Assembly: GCA_019914995.1 (NCBI GenBank)
Contig: CM034137.1
Coordinates: 62,001-126,000 of the forward strand
Direction: 5' to 3'
Source of the DNA: Acanthochlamys bracteata
Taxonomy: Eukaryota; Streptophyta; Magnoliopsida; Pandanales; Velloziaceae
DNA: 64,000 nucleotides
This document shows positions 24,648 through 35,662 of this stretch, piece by piece (the stretch's first letter is position 1; the number at the start of each line of letters is the position of its first letter). The position numbers and the translations under genes are program-made. The notes beneath the pieces are model-generated. The model had not been told where the DNA came from and did no database searches. It saw only the letters and a list, made by a program, of their open reading frames with translations.

Positions 24648-26700
24648 CTAAGATCTTATTTGGTTAAAAAGCTCATCCAGAGCGCAATACAAAGGTGCAG
24701 CAGCTCTTGGCCTTTCAACTCTTCCAAATAGAATGTCATTGGTCGTCAGATAGGGATCACCATAGAAGCGCAAATTTGTATCTGTTCTTGTTGCAACAAC
24801 ATTTCCTTCTAAAGAGACCCCAACGAAAGCACCTGTTTACAAATACCAGTAAGGGAGCATGCGAACAGAGATTGCGTATTATCTATGATGAGAAGTTCTT
24901 TACAAAGATTACGATATTCAAATATGATCGTGTGCAATACAAGAACTCGACGTGCGCAACAGATTTTGCGTTCAGAAACCAGAAGGATGATGACCCTAAC
25001 AGATTGCGACAAACTCTAAAGATAATGCATTAAATGCATATCGACAGGAATGGAATCTCATATGATATCAACCATTCAGATTAGGTTATATGAATCACCT
25101 TGAATCATTTAACCTTGCATAATAAAGAGAGGCAGAACTGTTTCACCCGCTTAAATGATATGATGTTTTGGATAAACTATTACCTTTGCTACAGCTATAA
25201 GTGTAGCACATTCCAGACCCCTTATCTCCAGCTCGAAGATCTGCCTCCATGACTCTACCAACTGCTCCAGCGGCAGCACTCAAACCAGCTCCAAGAGAAA
25301 CATGCATGCGGCTACTAAATGTCTTAACAGCATCAGATCCATGCAGCACAATAATGAAGTCCATAAGCTCACCTCCAATCTGCAGCCATCAAGCGCGCAC
25401 TTCATCAAAAAGTAAATAAAAAGCAGCAAAAGCAAAAGAAATAGGATAAGCACACTGCCTAAGTAACAACCAAGGCATATAATCACAAAAAATTTGGACT
25501 TACAAAGATGTCTAAAGTTGAAATATTAGATCTGCTTGTTTGACTTCTTTATAATTTAAGCCATCCTACATGTGCATACCTGGGCTCCCCACCCTAGACC
25601 AACAGATAGTATCGCGGATGGTGCTGACCATGATCCATCTGCCCTTCGTGAAACTACCAGACCAGTACCCATTTTGTACGTAAGGACGGCACCAGCTTTG
25701 GCAACTGTCAATATAGCAAGCCCACTTGCTCCTTTTAAGATAGCCAGGGGAATAGTCTTCTCAGGATTCAATCTAGCAACCTGCATATCAAAAGAGAACT
25801 TCAAATGTCAACCGTGAATTAAGAGTCTAACCTGGTACGAATACAAGCAATTGGAAAAGATGGAAGGTACACCTGATAATACTTTCTCAACGTGCTTGCT
25901 GCCTTGTATATTTCATGTTCCATTGTTAAACCAACTGGCAAATTTAACCAGCCCCTGGAGCAGGTCCAATCCATTACATCATGCTTCGCTGACTGAACAG
26001 CGTTGCTAATAGAGCTTATTAAAATACCCTGCAATGGATCAAGTCTGTCATAGCAACCATCACATACTCTTTGAGGATTTCTCTCCCGGAACTTAACGGG
26101 CAGCAAACACCTTCCCTTGGTGCATATCCTACAGAAAATGCCTCCACAGAGTCGACAATGATGTCTTCCACGAGTTAGTGCGGTGAAAGGAGAATGGCAT
26201 TGCATGCAGGCTGTAGCATAACTGTCCGGCAGCCACTCTGGAGGTTCTGCTTCCAGCACTTCTTGGTGTCCATTATAATTAATAGCTTCAGATTCAAGTA
26301 AGGGCGGGGCACTAGGCAAGTAAACAGATGAATGCAGAAAGGTATCCCCAGTTTTCTCAAAACCCAGGAATGATGCGCTTGAGGTAGGATTCTGTTGGGG
26401 AGGGCTACTGACAAGACTCTTGTTCTTTCCAGTCAGAATTGCAGCAATCCCACCCAACACGTTCCTCAAGTTCACTTCAGGTTGACCCCTTGGCTGTGGC
26501 AGAACATAATCATCCTCACCTGATGCATAGCCATCGACAAAATCATTCTCAGCTGATACCTGATACTGCAAGCCTTGTCCTAAAGGCAACGGCCCTGGCG
26601 TGGAAGATAACTTCAAATGGGTGTCCGGTAAATCTTCCCGAAAGGTATCAACATACTTTGCTCCTTTGTCTAGGTCAGACAGCGATGAATACGAAACCAT
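24648..26700 (-). CDS. CFS1: FYVE and SYLF domain endosomal protein (CFS1 type)
   Basis: Coding exons 26700-25873, 25780-25580, 25379-25184 and 24832-24648 join in phase to 469 aa, near the Arabidopsis family length. Residues 156-220 form a FYVE finger (WLPDS, CMQC, GRHHCRLCGGIFC, RVCDGCYDRL) that binds PtdIns3P. About 250-469 is a SYLF/Ysc84-like lipid and actin-binding domain (VARLNPEKTIP, GTGLVVSRR, WSAPSAI, GLGWGAQIGGELMDFI). A PSAPP motif at 129-133 matches a late-domain type ligand for the ESCRT-I subunit ELC/TSG101. In Arabidopsis, CFS1 works at endosomes and in autophagosome turnover. All FYVE metal ligands are present. Its neighbour on the other side of the ERF fragment is ARID4, as in Arabidopsis. 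Confidence 0.93.
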
Positions 26701-27507
26701 GAATCCAGACTTGATAAAATGTCAATAGTCAGTGCTTCACATCAAGATTGTAGTTGATACAGGAGCCACGTTCATACACGAGAAAACTGAATTGTTCTTA
26801 AAGCTAAATCAGCTCTCTGAAAAATTCAAAGAACCAGTTTTTATAGAACCTAGTAACAGTAAATGCAAAACAATTCGGTAATACCAATCGATCAAACTAG
26901 AATTGAGAATGATAGAAGAGAGCCAGGCGAAGAAACGGAATCAAGCACATCAAAGCATCATAGCCTTTCATCAAAAATCAAACTAAAAAAGATCATCATA
27001 GTAATCCATCTAACCTGTTAAAAGGCGACCGATCAAGTTGTTTCCGGTGAAACTTAAAATTAATCGATCGGAAATTGTTGTTGAAGAGATTAATTTATTT
27101 GTAACTTTTCGTTTCAGCGAGGGAAGAATGAGAAGAAGAAGAAACCCAAATCGTAAGAACCCAAGTTAACGAAGACGAAGAGATACTGGGTTAAGTTAAC
27201 CGGCCGAGAAAAATAAAGGAAGCAATTACTTAAAACAAAAAATAAGAAACGTGTCAACACATGGTTCGCTAGAGTTTTGGTGTACCGCATTCGATGCCCT
27301 CGAGTTTTTATCACGAGCAACCGTGCGCAATCAATGTAATAATCTAAGCAAACAAATTTTATTTCACTCAAAATCGTACACGCTCATCAAATCACAAACT
27401 TTGCATCATAAAAAAAATTATACATCAAATCACAAAATTTTGATTATGTATGTATGCTTGACAATCTACCAGATAGACAGAAACTCGTGTTCTACTCATT
27501 GGTGGTT
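26701..27507. other. CFS1 leader and promoter region
   Basis: Reading on the reverse strand away from the CFS1 ATG, this should hold the leader and promoter. TC-rich sequence on that strand is present near 27120-27140. No extra gene is supported. Confidence 0.4.
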
Positions 27508-27656
27508 TCAACTGTTTATGTAGCCTGCCAGAATTGTTCTTCCATCACCACAGAATGAATCACATGAATATCCTTCCGGGCTTATAAAACCAACACAATG
27601 ATGGGTAGAGTCACAGGCTTGGCATCCTCCGCTTCTCACTGGAATCACAGAATTCC
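27508..27656 (-). other. Orphan cysteine-rich coding-like exon
   Basis: After an acceptor (gctacctag) the reverse strand reads an open, cysteine-rich stretch with IPVRSGGCQACD, HHCVGFISPEGYSCDSFCGD and AGYINS, then TGA at 27508-27510. Regular cysteine spacing and a clean acceptor look like the last exon of a gene. However, no matching upstream exon could be placed in the 860 bp before the IMP1-like stop. It could be a remnant, a 3' exon of an unrecognised gene, or chance. Confidence 0.3.
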
Positions 27657-28520
27657 CTAGGTAGCAAAGAAGAGAACTTCACTTAGTTTTACCCAACATA
27701 AACTAAAAAGATGCTAGTGCCACTACAAAATTGTGTGGGCAGAAAAAAAAAAGAACTTGCCTACTACTCATAAGATATCAACCTTAGATAGGAGCTGGTG
27801 CTTAGCATCACAAGTATTATCTCATTTAGTTATTTTTCTCATTATCCATATAGTCGACAAACCTATTTAGGCTAGGCAGTGGTTGCTTTTCCACTCTTTA
27901 ATTAGGACGCGTTACCATAATGCACAAAAAACACCACAGGCAGGATTAGCTCCTCCTGCGTCAGTCAACTACTCATTTCATATAATGATCACAGAAAGCT
28001 TGCGGTTGCTGCGGGTCAAGGGCCGGGCCGTCAGTCTCCTCATAGTCTATGCCATAGTCCCCGGAGTCACTTCTGGCGACCAGCCTAGCTTTCTATCTCT
28101 CAACAGGGAAAAAAAAAGAATGAAAATGTTTGTCTTATGAATCATATCTTCCAAGGTCAACTGCCAGGTCTGCTTCCGGTCTCTGGGATGGTCTGGGGTC
28201 TGCTCTGAGGTCCTTTCTCCTTCTCTTGAGCCTTCCATGGCCGGCTATTTATAGCTAAGCTCCCCCACCTGAATGTCGTGACGTCCTCGTTCTACTGACG
28301 TTTTCCTCAACACATTTGCATTGCTTGTTAAATTAGCATGCATGAGAGCTTGTAGGAAGATGCGTCAGAAAAGCCATTCACTCTAGCAAGCTAACAGATG
28401 TTGAGAGCAGTTTATAGAATACAGCTACTCTATAGTAACAATAAAGGTACTTGCATCATTGACGGAAAAAAAGAAAGCTCCAGCTCAGGCAAGAGAAAAA
28501 TCTTACATGCAAAAAAATGC
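27657..28520. other. Spacer with coding-like or LTR-like fragments
   Basis: Between about 27990 and 28250 the sequence is more GC-rich than its surroundings. The reverse strand contains an open stretch ARSDSGDYGIDYEETDG and, further up, an ATG-led stretch beginning MEGSREGERT just after a TATAAATAG box. GGCCGGCTATTTATAGC is also what an LTR promoter can look like. I cannot decide between a small gene remnant and a degraded LTR. Confidence 0.25.
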
Positions 28521-30422
28521 CTAGTTTAGCATCACTTTTTTACCGATAAATCCAACAGCATCTGGTGGCCATACCTGAAAAGGAAAAGCAAAGACAGAGC
28601 ACATAACAAAATAAATCCACAGGCAATATCCTATGCTAGCAATTGAGACAAGAAGAAGAAAATAGAAAGCACAAAACATTAGACACAAACAGCATTAGCA
28701 TGTCAAAAATGTTTTCCATTACATGTTCACCTCAACCCAAGATAAAAGCAATCACTTAAATCAGGATTGCTAAACTCTGTTCAGTAGCTCTGTTGTTTAT
28801 AAAGTCTGGGTGCACCTTGAACTTTGAAGAAAAGCCATTGTCATGTTTGGGTTCCATAGTTTTTGTTATGTTTGATATACATAGCAGATTCACTGAAAGA
28901 GTCTTGATGAAATAGAAATACCATGGCCCATTTTCTTTCATATTTAATGTCCAAACAAAATTAAATGGCATAAGATCTTTTGCATTCTTGTGTAGAGCAA
29001 GCAAAGACTAGCAATGAACCTTTTCCGTATTTATACATTTAAGCATAAAAATTCATTCTCTGGTGCTACGCGATACACACCGAGAGAAGAAACAAAGACA
29101 AGGCCTATGAGCCAGAAATAAATGATGAATAGGTAAGAGGGACTAAACTGCCCTACCCTCACGAAGGCTCTGCCTTGTACGAGCCCAATCGGAATTGAGC
29201 CAAACTGCCTAGAATCTTTCGAATCATATATGTTATCCCCCTGCACCCAAGCATGCCCTTTTGGCACCTGAACATGCATAAGTATGTCAAACTCAAGGAA
29301 AAAATATAAACATACCACATATGCAGCAGAGAACCTCCAAAGCATTAAGTTGGCTATTTCTTCGCAACCAATGGTGGTCTTACATGTCGAGTTAGCGTGG
29401 ATTACTCCGTTATATTTGAACAACAAGCACATCCATGAATTTATCAAATGCAAAGTTTACACATCTAGTCATCGATTGAGAAAACAGTATAATCTAAACA
29501 ACTTGTGATTTGCCTAAAGTTCTCAGGACTGGAAGCAATAATTCACTAACTGATATCAAGGAAGTAAAATTAGAAGCTCATGTGAAAGATGGAAACAAGT
29601 TCGCCTGATCAAACCTAAGGATAGCGTAATAGTTAATAAAAAAATTGGATACTTTATATGAGAATACAGTAGCTAGCGTCAATGGAGATCTACTATGCAT
29701 GCATTGTCATGAGCATTAGTACAGCACAAAACATAAATCATCAAGAGACATCAGCAGCATGAGCACAAGTAAAGAAGACTTTCTATGTAACTCATTAACA
29801 GAAATCAGTGGAGGTACATTATGCTACTTTATATACTTAAATTCACCCACGGAACACATAAAACAGAAACAGTTTTCTACAAACAGCACCAAGTAAAGAA
29901 CTTTGTTGAGAAAATTCTTAAAAAAACAAGCATTTTAAGCAGTAACTGGACAAGGTTGACCTGGACGGTTGCGGTCGCAGCATCAATTGCGCTGCGACCA
30001 GCAGGATCGAGCCGGTATGTGACGGAATCGCCCTCGAGTCCGAGCACGCGCTTGGTGACGATTCGGTTGGGATTGGACGGCGACCGGAAAAGCACCACGT
30101 CACCGATTTCCAAGTTGCGCCACCAGGGAGTCATCCGCTCTACGGCCACCACGTCGCCGGTGATGTTCAGCGTCGGCACCATACTCGGTCCCCATACCTT
30201 CACATTAAAAAAGAAACACATTACAATCAAAATCGATACAGCAGAAGAAGAAAGGAAAGATATTTCTTGGAAAAATACAATTGCTACGCCGCAAACATGA
30301 GCGTTGACAATGTGAATGCCGGCGGCTGCTTTAGCTACGAGCAACACACGGTCGAACGCGTCCTTGGCGATCTCCCTCCAAGGTATCTGTCGCAAACGTC
30401 CTAGAAAAGCACCACGTGTCAT
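28521..30422 (-). CDS. Mitochondrial inner membrane protease subunit 1-like (S26 signal peptidase)
   Basis: Proteases of this family remove sorting signals from proteins exported to the intermembrane space. Proposed exons: 30422-30279, 30197-29961, 29267-29157 and 28574-28521, giving 181 aa. Catalytic Ser53 lies in VWGPSMVPTLNITGD and catalytic Lys97 in RIVTKRVLGLEGD. Box D-like VPKGHAWVQGDN and DSRQFGSIPIGLVQGRAF follow, then VWPPDAVGFIG near the end. The N-terminal hydrophobic segment (about 24-50) would anchor it in the membrane. The first intron (30278-30198) is only 81 nt. I chose its donor because it restores the spacing before GPSM seen in plant relatives. It has no stop in frame, so an unspliced reading is also possible. 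The gene is divergent from a possible short transcription unit at 30621. Confidence 0.85.
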
Positions 30423-31204
30423 CTTTCGTTTAGCTCACGTGAGACGGTGGCCACAGCAATCCGGTGGGTGCATCGACACGCTCAGTACAAGAAAAAGAAG
30501 AAGAACTAAAAAGATGCAAGGAATATCGAAAATACCCTTTTTATTTGAGTTGGGCTCTGGCTCAAATAAGGCCCATACGAAAGACCCAAACCAAAACAGT
30601 TCCTTCTTCTAAACTCCCCATGGCGGCCGAGAACACCGGTAAGTACATGAATGATGTATTCTTTTGTTTTCTTGTGCTCTTTATCTTCCTCAAAAGATTC
30701 ATTAATTCTTCTGATGCTTACAGTCATTCAAAAACACATAATATTCCTAACTTAAAACCTCATCCTGCAAACAGTTCATCGACAGAGATTTTTGGAAATA
30801 CTTTAAAAGAATAAAATTCTGAAATATAAAATATTTTTAAAAATTTTAAAAATCTATAAAGTATTATAAAATTTACTAAAAATAAAAAAATTAAAATTAT
30901 AAAATAAGAAATGCCAAACAAAACACGGAGCAGTTAAGCTTAGCAGTCCTTGTGCATGTTCTGGATTTCAATACATTAAATAGACTGGACAGGCCCAAAT
31001 ATTATACAAAGCCCAAGAAATGAATTTGCAGATAGATGCCTGCAATTAATGGTAATTACTAAGAGTAACATAAATTTCCGCTCTTTTCTGTTTTGGATTC
31101 TCTCGCTCTCTTCCTATTCGTTAGGGTTCTTGGAGATTATTCCAAAGCGCAATTGAACAGAATTTGTAAGGAGTTGAAATCGATCCGGCGAAACAATCGC
31201 AACA
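30423..31204. promoter_or_regulatory. Promoter region upstream of the IMP1-like gene and eIF3k
   Basis: Holds a site II-like AGGCCCAT near 30569-30576, an AT-rich block (30800-30910) ending in ATGCCAAACAAAAC that looks like a MITE remnant, and, close to eIF3k, GGCCCA at 30992-30997, AGCCCA at 31010-31015 and a telo-box-like TAGGGTT at 31122-31128. Site II plus telo-box is typical of plant translation-machinery promoters. Confidence 0.5.
30621..30806 (+). pseudogene. Possible gene remnant: start codon exon and short second exon
   Basis: ATG at 30621 in good context (CCCCATGGCGGCC) opens six codons and then a perfect donor (CCG/GTAAGTAC). The nearest in-phase acceptor at 30774 would add HRQRFLEIL and stop at TAA 30804-30806, giving only about 16 residues before an AT-rich block. 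This could be the 5' end of a gene cut off by an insertion, a micro-peptide, or chance. Confidence 0.25.
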
Positions 31205-34200
31205 ATGGCACGTGAAGCAGAGGAACAAACTTACACAGTTGATCAACTAGTTGCAGTCAACCCTTACAACCCTGACATTCTTCGCGAGCTCGAAGGCCAT
31301 GTCAACGAACAGGTCTCTGCTTCGGTTTGATCATATGTGTTTGAGTTTTGGGTCGAAATCGAGTCTTTAGCTGGATTGTATTGGATTTGAGAAGAAAGTT
31401 TATTCTTTTGAGCTTTTTATTAAGTTAAGAAGATCGGATGATAGAGTATTGGTATTACCGGTCATTGGTTGATTCACTTCAATGCTCTACACACGCTTAG
31501 CAAGTGTTTGAACTGATGATTTGAGGTTTTGGTTTATGGATCCTGTTGGATTTTTCATGCCACTGGCTTTTTCATTACCTAGAAGCAATAAGGTAGCATT
31601 TTTGTTGATCGTAGTGCTATTTAGGGCGTGTTTCAAATGCCCGGAACTCTACTTTCTCCTGCCAGAATTATAGTTTCGGGCAGTTCGCATGTTTCAAATG
31701 TAAACTGAAAACTTATTATACTTCACTTCCAACTCACTTCAATAAATAAAAGTTAAACTTCACTTTCAACCCATTTCAATAAACATTTGAAACACAAAAA
31801 CTGAACTTTAATGCCAACCCATTTTTCATGAAACTCCACTCCTCACTTTTCACTTTCCTGAAACTCATTTATGTACATTTGAAACATGCACTTAATAGAT
31901 CATTTTTTACTTATTATGAAATAGTTACATCAAATAAAGTTTTAGGCATCTAGTTATGTTTGCTCTACTGTAAGCCTTGATGGATTGTAGCAAATACTAA
32001 GTAGTTTTAGAATAATAAAAGTGTTTTGTAGCACATTAATAACGCTCTACTGTAAAGCCTTGATGGATTTTAGCGAAAAGTAAGCAGTTTCAGAATAATC
32101 AAAGGTTCTTTTTACTCGTTAGTAATGTTGCTCTACTATAAAGCTTTGACTAATTCTACCAAATAGTAAGTAATTCTCGAATAATAAAAGGGCTTTCTTG
32201 CACGTCAGTAATGCCACTTCAGTTGATACCGAGTCTTCAAATCTCCATCCCCTTTTCCATATAGACGGAGAAGAAAAGGATTATGCTTATCTTGTTTAGT
32301 CGCTGTGTTCACATTTTTGGAAATATGTCTTTCCTGCTTTGGCATCTTTTTTCTATAGCATTCGTGCAAATTTTTTAACTTGATGGTCTTGGCAGTGCAA
32401 CTCAGGCTTTAACTTTTGTCTGCATATGGCATATAAAGTTTCAAGCTAGTAATGTCATTTGAAACATCAGTCTTTAGAGATTCCTTCCTTTTTCAATATA
32501 GACAGACGGTTCCTTGCTTCTTCCCAAGTCCCAACACGAAGAAGAAATTGTGCTTATTATCCTGTTTGGTTGCTGTGTTCACAACTAATAGAAATATGCC
32601 TTGTCGTTTTTTTGCATCCTTCTGGTGTCATGCATGCATATTTTGAGACTCGTTGATCTTGGCGCAGCTCACTCTTCAACTTTTGTTGGTTCATGGCATA
32701 TTAAAAAGTTTGAATAGTTTATAAAAGCCTTGGCATAATTTATCTGATGGCTGTGTTTGTACTGTTCTTTCTGTAGGTTGAAAAGCGAACATACAATTTA
32801 GATGCAAATCTTTGTCTTCTGCGCATTTATCAGGTACCTACAATAGGTTTTATTTTATTTTGTGCCCATGTTTCTATGCTCTTACTCCTAAGCCAGTTAT
32901 ATTTTCTTTTGTAGTTTGAGCCACAAAGGATGAGCATCCAGATTGTAGAGCATATCTTAATCAAGGTTTAGTTAATTTCCCCTTCTAAATATTTTTTTTA
33001 TGCTAAACAAGTGAGTTGTTTACTTGATCGAGATGCCAATTTTTGACATATCCTACACATAACAGGCTCTCATGGCAATGCCTTCTGCAGATTTCAGCCT
33101 TTGCCTTTTTTTGATCCCAGAAAATGTGGTATGATTTGCTAACTCATTTCTTCTCTTCGCACCATAGTTTTCTTGTTTGCATGCTTCTGAATCTGTCGGT
33201 TGACTAATGATGCAGACCTGTAAGAACATCCTGTTGTAGTTTCTCTTTCGAAAAGAATAAGGGTAATCCATGGGCAGACAAGATTTAAGGAGAAAAACAT
33301 GTCATTTATATATCTTAGTCTTGCTATAAGAATTGAAAACTGTTCTTTTGCATACATTATTTTTTTTTCCTTCCTGCTTATGGCTGTGTTTTAATTGCAT
33401 AAAAGCGAGTTTCATGAAAGTGGAGTTCGGTGGAAGTGGAGTTCGAGGTGGTAATTGAAATATGTGAAGTAAAATTTAGAGTGAAATTTTGGCGAAAATG
33501 GAATTTGGTATGGAAATGGAAGTAGATTTGGAGTAGCAATTGAAACACGTGAAGTGATCGAACTCAAAATCTGGATGGAAGAAGTGGAGTTTGGTGGTAA
33601 AAAAACATGCCCTATATGTTATGTTCAGTGTGATAGCTACTATTTGCTTCAATTGTCTCATATTATATGTTGGTAGTTTTAGTGATTGCAAATATTTCTC
33701 TGCTTTCACCCTTCTTGTTGCTTGACCAACAAAGTTGTTGAAAAGCTATGCTTTAGGAGCAATGTTATAGTATAAGGTCAATAGGTCATGTTCAACATGT
33801 GTGAATACCCTGAAATTTGCTTAGGACTCTGTAATCACATGCTGCCAAAATAACCTCTTGCATAAAAACTATAAAATTTAGGAATGGGCATTTAGCAGTT
33901 CTTTTCTTTCATGCTTTTGCTCTATATAGAAGCAAAATTTGTGAATCGTGCTGTGAATAAGAACTAGCACAGTGTTCCTAATTTCGTCTTTGCTCTTGGG
34001 AATATTCTGTTTCAGCAAATGGAGGAGCGGTTCAAGACATTAATCGTCCTCTCACACTATTTAGAAGTATGTATATGCTTTCAACACGTCCATGTGCATT
34101 TGGATTGAACAGTGCAGTTCTGACCTTAATTTTATAATCTTAGACTGCTAGGTTTCAACAGTTCTGGGATGAGGTTGCAAGGAATCGCAACATACTTGAA

Positions 34201-35061
34201 GCTGTTCGAGGTGTGTCTATCAGCAATTTCCCTGTTGATTGATTTTCCGCAATTACAAAATTTATAGAATTTCGAGCTTCTATAGTGCATGCTGTATATT
34301 TGACTTTTTTTATCCTAGTTCAGGTATATATATTACAATGAGTTGCATTTATGCTACCTCAAGCGCGTCTGTTCTTTTTAAGCAAGTTGTTTGTCGTGAA
34401 TCAATTCTAAGCATGTTACTGAAATTTTGTTTTTTACAACATTTATTCAATCATTTTTCAGATGCTTGCTAGCTGGTCATGTCTTTGTAACGAGGGAACT
34501 ATCTGTCTTCGCAACCTATTTTTATGATTGCAATGGTGCATCAATAGATTTGTGGATCTTACTGACTTCCATTACCTAACTGGAGCAAGTGGAGCTCTTT
34601 TTTCTTTTTCTGCTCTTTCCATATTATTGTTTAATGCTGATTTATCTTGCAGGCTTTGATGAAGCCATCCAAGCATATGCCGTTCATGTAATTACACTGC
34701 TATACCAAAAAATCCCTAGAGCATTACTTGCTGAGGTTAGTTCCTTATTAGTTTTATGTCAGTTCTACCAATTCTGGAGACTTCAATAGATAGGAAAAAG
34801 GATTCGGACTCGATATTGGACTACAAATAGATTTATTTTGTGGTTCCTCTTTGATAGATCATCAACATCGAGGGTCCTTCCCTTGATAGGTTCTTGGAAT
34901 ACCAGGTAGCCAACAACTGCTGGACGCTTCAGAAAGCTAATGAGCAGTCACAGATCATTGTTCTGCCTAAGAGCGAGTTCAACCATCAGGCATTCAAGAA
35001 GAATAATGCAGACAACATCACGATGGAGCATGTCGCAAGGATATTCCCTGTCCTTGCTTGA
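31205..35061 (+). CDS. TIF3K1: Eukaryotic translation initiation factor 3 subunit K
   Basis: A cytoplasmic, non-core subunit of the eIF3 complex on the 40S ribosome. Coding exons: 31205-31312, 32777-32833, 32915-32965, 33066-33128, 34016-34066, 34144-34210, 34653-34735 and 34858-35061. They total 684 nt, 227 aa, against 226 aa in Arabidopsis. Start MAREAEEQTYTVDQLVAVNP and the helical (HAM/CSN8-like) body are collinear with the family, ending in ARIFPVLA. All junctions are in phase. Introns 1 and 4 are enlarged by transposon and tandem-duplicated DNA. The leader carries a telo-box-like motif. Confidence 0.96.
31624..31891. mobile_element. Tourist-like MITE in eIF3k intron 1
   Basis: A 268 bp element. 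The left end reads GGGCGTGTTTCAAATGC. The right end, on the other strand, reads GTGCATGTTTCAAATGT, giving a TIR of about 17 bp with few mismatches. Perfect TTA target duplications flank it at 31621-31623 and 31892-31894. It has no coding capacity. Confidence 0.85.
31960..32215. repeat. Triplicated unit of about 84 bp in eIF3k intron 1
   Basis: Three diverged head-to-tail copies start near 31962, 32044 and 32130. Each begins GCTCTACT(G/A)TAA and later has AGTAGTTTTAGAATAAT or a variant, ending with AGTAAT or TTAATAA. Confidence 0.85.
32207..32712. repeat. Tandem duplication of about 250 bp in eIF3k intron 1
   Basis: Two diverged copies, about 32207-32447 and 32448-32712. Shared landmarks in order: AGTAATG(C/T)CA, CAATATAGAC or CATATAGAC, GAAGAA, GCTGTGTTCACA, GAAATATG, TTGATC or TTGATGGTCTTGG, CAACTTTTGT or TAACTTTTGT, and ATGGCATAT. 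Confidence 0.8.
33381..33612. mobile_element. Degraded MITE-like element in eIF3k intron 4
   Basis: Bounded approximately by TGGCTGTGTTTTAATTGC and ...AAAAAACATGCCC. Internally it shares TTTCATGAAA next to GTGGAGTT with the inverted 3' part of the element at 31624-31891, so it is probably a relative. The ends and target duplication are not clean. Confidence 0.45.
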
Positions 35062-35662
35062 TTTGCTATGCTATATTTTATAGTATCTTCTATGATTGGA
35101 ATCTTGTTGGCCATGGTGCCTCTCTGCACCAAACCTTAGTCTAGTAGTTCTCCAGTTTGGATACTGCAGACTCGTTTCTGTATGATATCCGTTTTTATTT
35201 TATGCGGGTTGGGATCTAACACAAAGTTTTGGTCTTTTGTATGTTGTACAAGAGTGTAAAATTTGGATATTATTATTAATTTGGTTTTGTAGAATGTTGT
35301 ACTAGTACTTTGACTGTAATAGAAATGTGCTGTATTGCCCACCTGTTTATTATTCTAGTTCGAAATTCTGCTGCTGTTAAATAAATAAATGGGTCTTTTT
35401 GATGTTATATATGCGAACAAATGAAGGGCTTTGTTGATGGGCTTATAATATCGACTTCTCGATTCTCGAGAGCTACGAATGGGCCAATTAATGTGTTATC
35501 AAAACCAGGTTAGGGTTTTTGGGGTAAGCCTTGGATATAATAATGATGTCGCGCCGAAACCGTTTCTTCCCGTCCTTCTCTTTGTTGTTCTCTTCTCGAC
35601 TGCGAGGAGAGCATTAGAAAACCCTAGCAATCGAAATTGAAGGTTGAACAGAAGAAGCAACC
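35062..35662 (+). promoter_or_regulatory. RPSA promoter with site II and telo-box motifs
   Basis: The left part is the eIF3k 3' region. Upstream of RPSA there are TGGGCT near 35437, TGGGCC at 35480-35485, an inverted telo-box TAGGGTTT at 35511-35518 and a forward AAACCCTA at 35618-35625. This combination is the known signature of plant ribosomal-protein promoters (TCP-bound site II plus telo-box). Confidence 0.7.

Noticed and set aside
30198-30296. 99-nt version of the first IMP1-like intron
   Set aside because: The donor GTTTGC is weaker and would remove six residues that match the spacing in plant relatives; the 81-nt version fits better.
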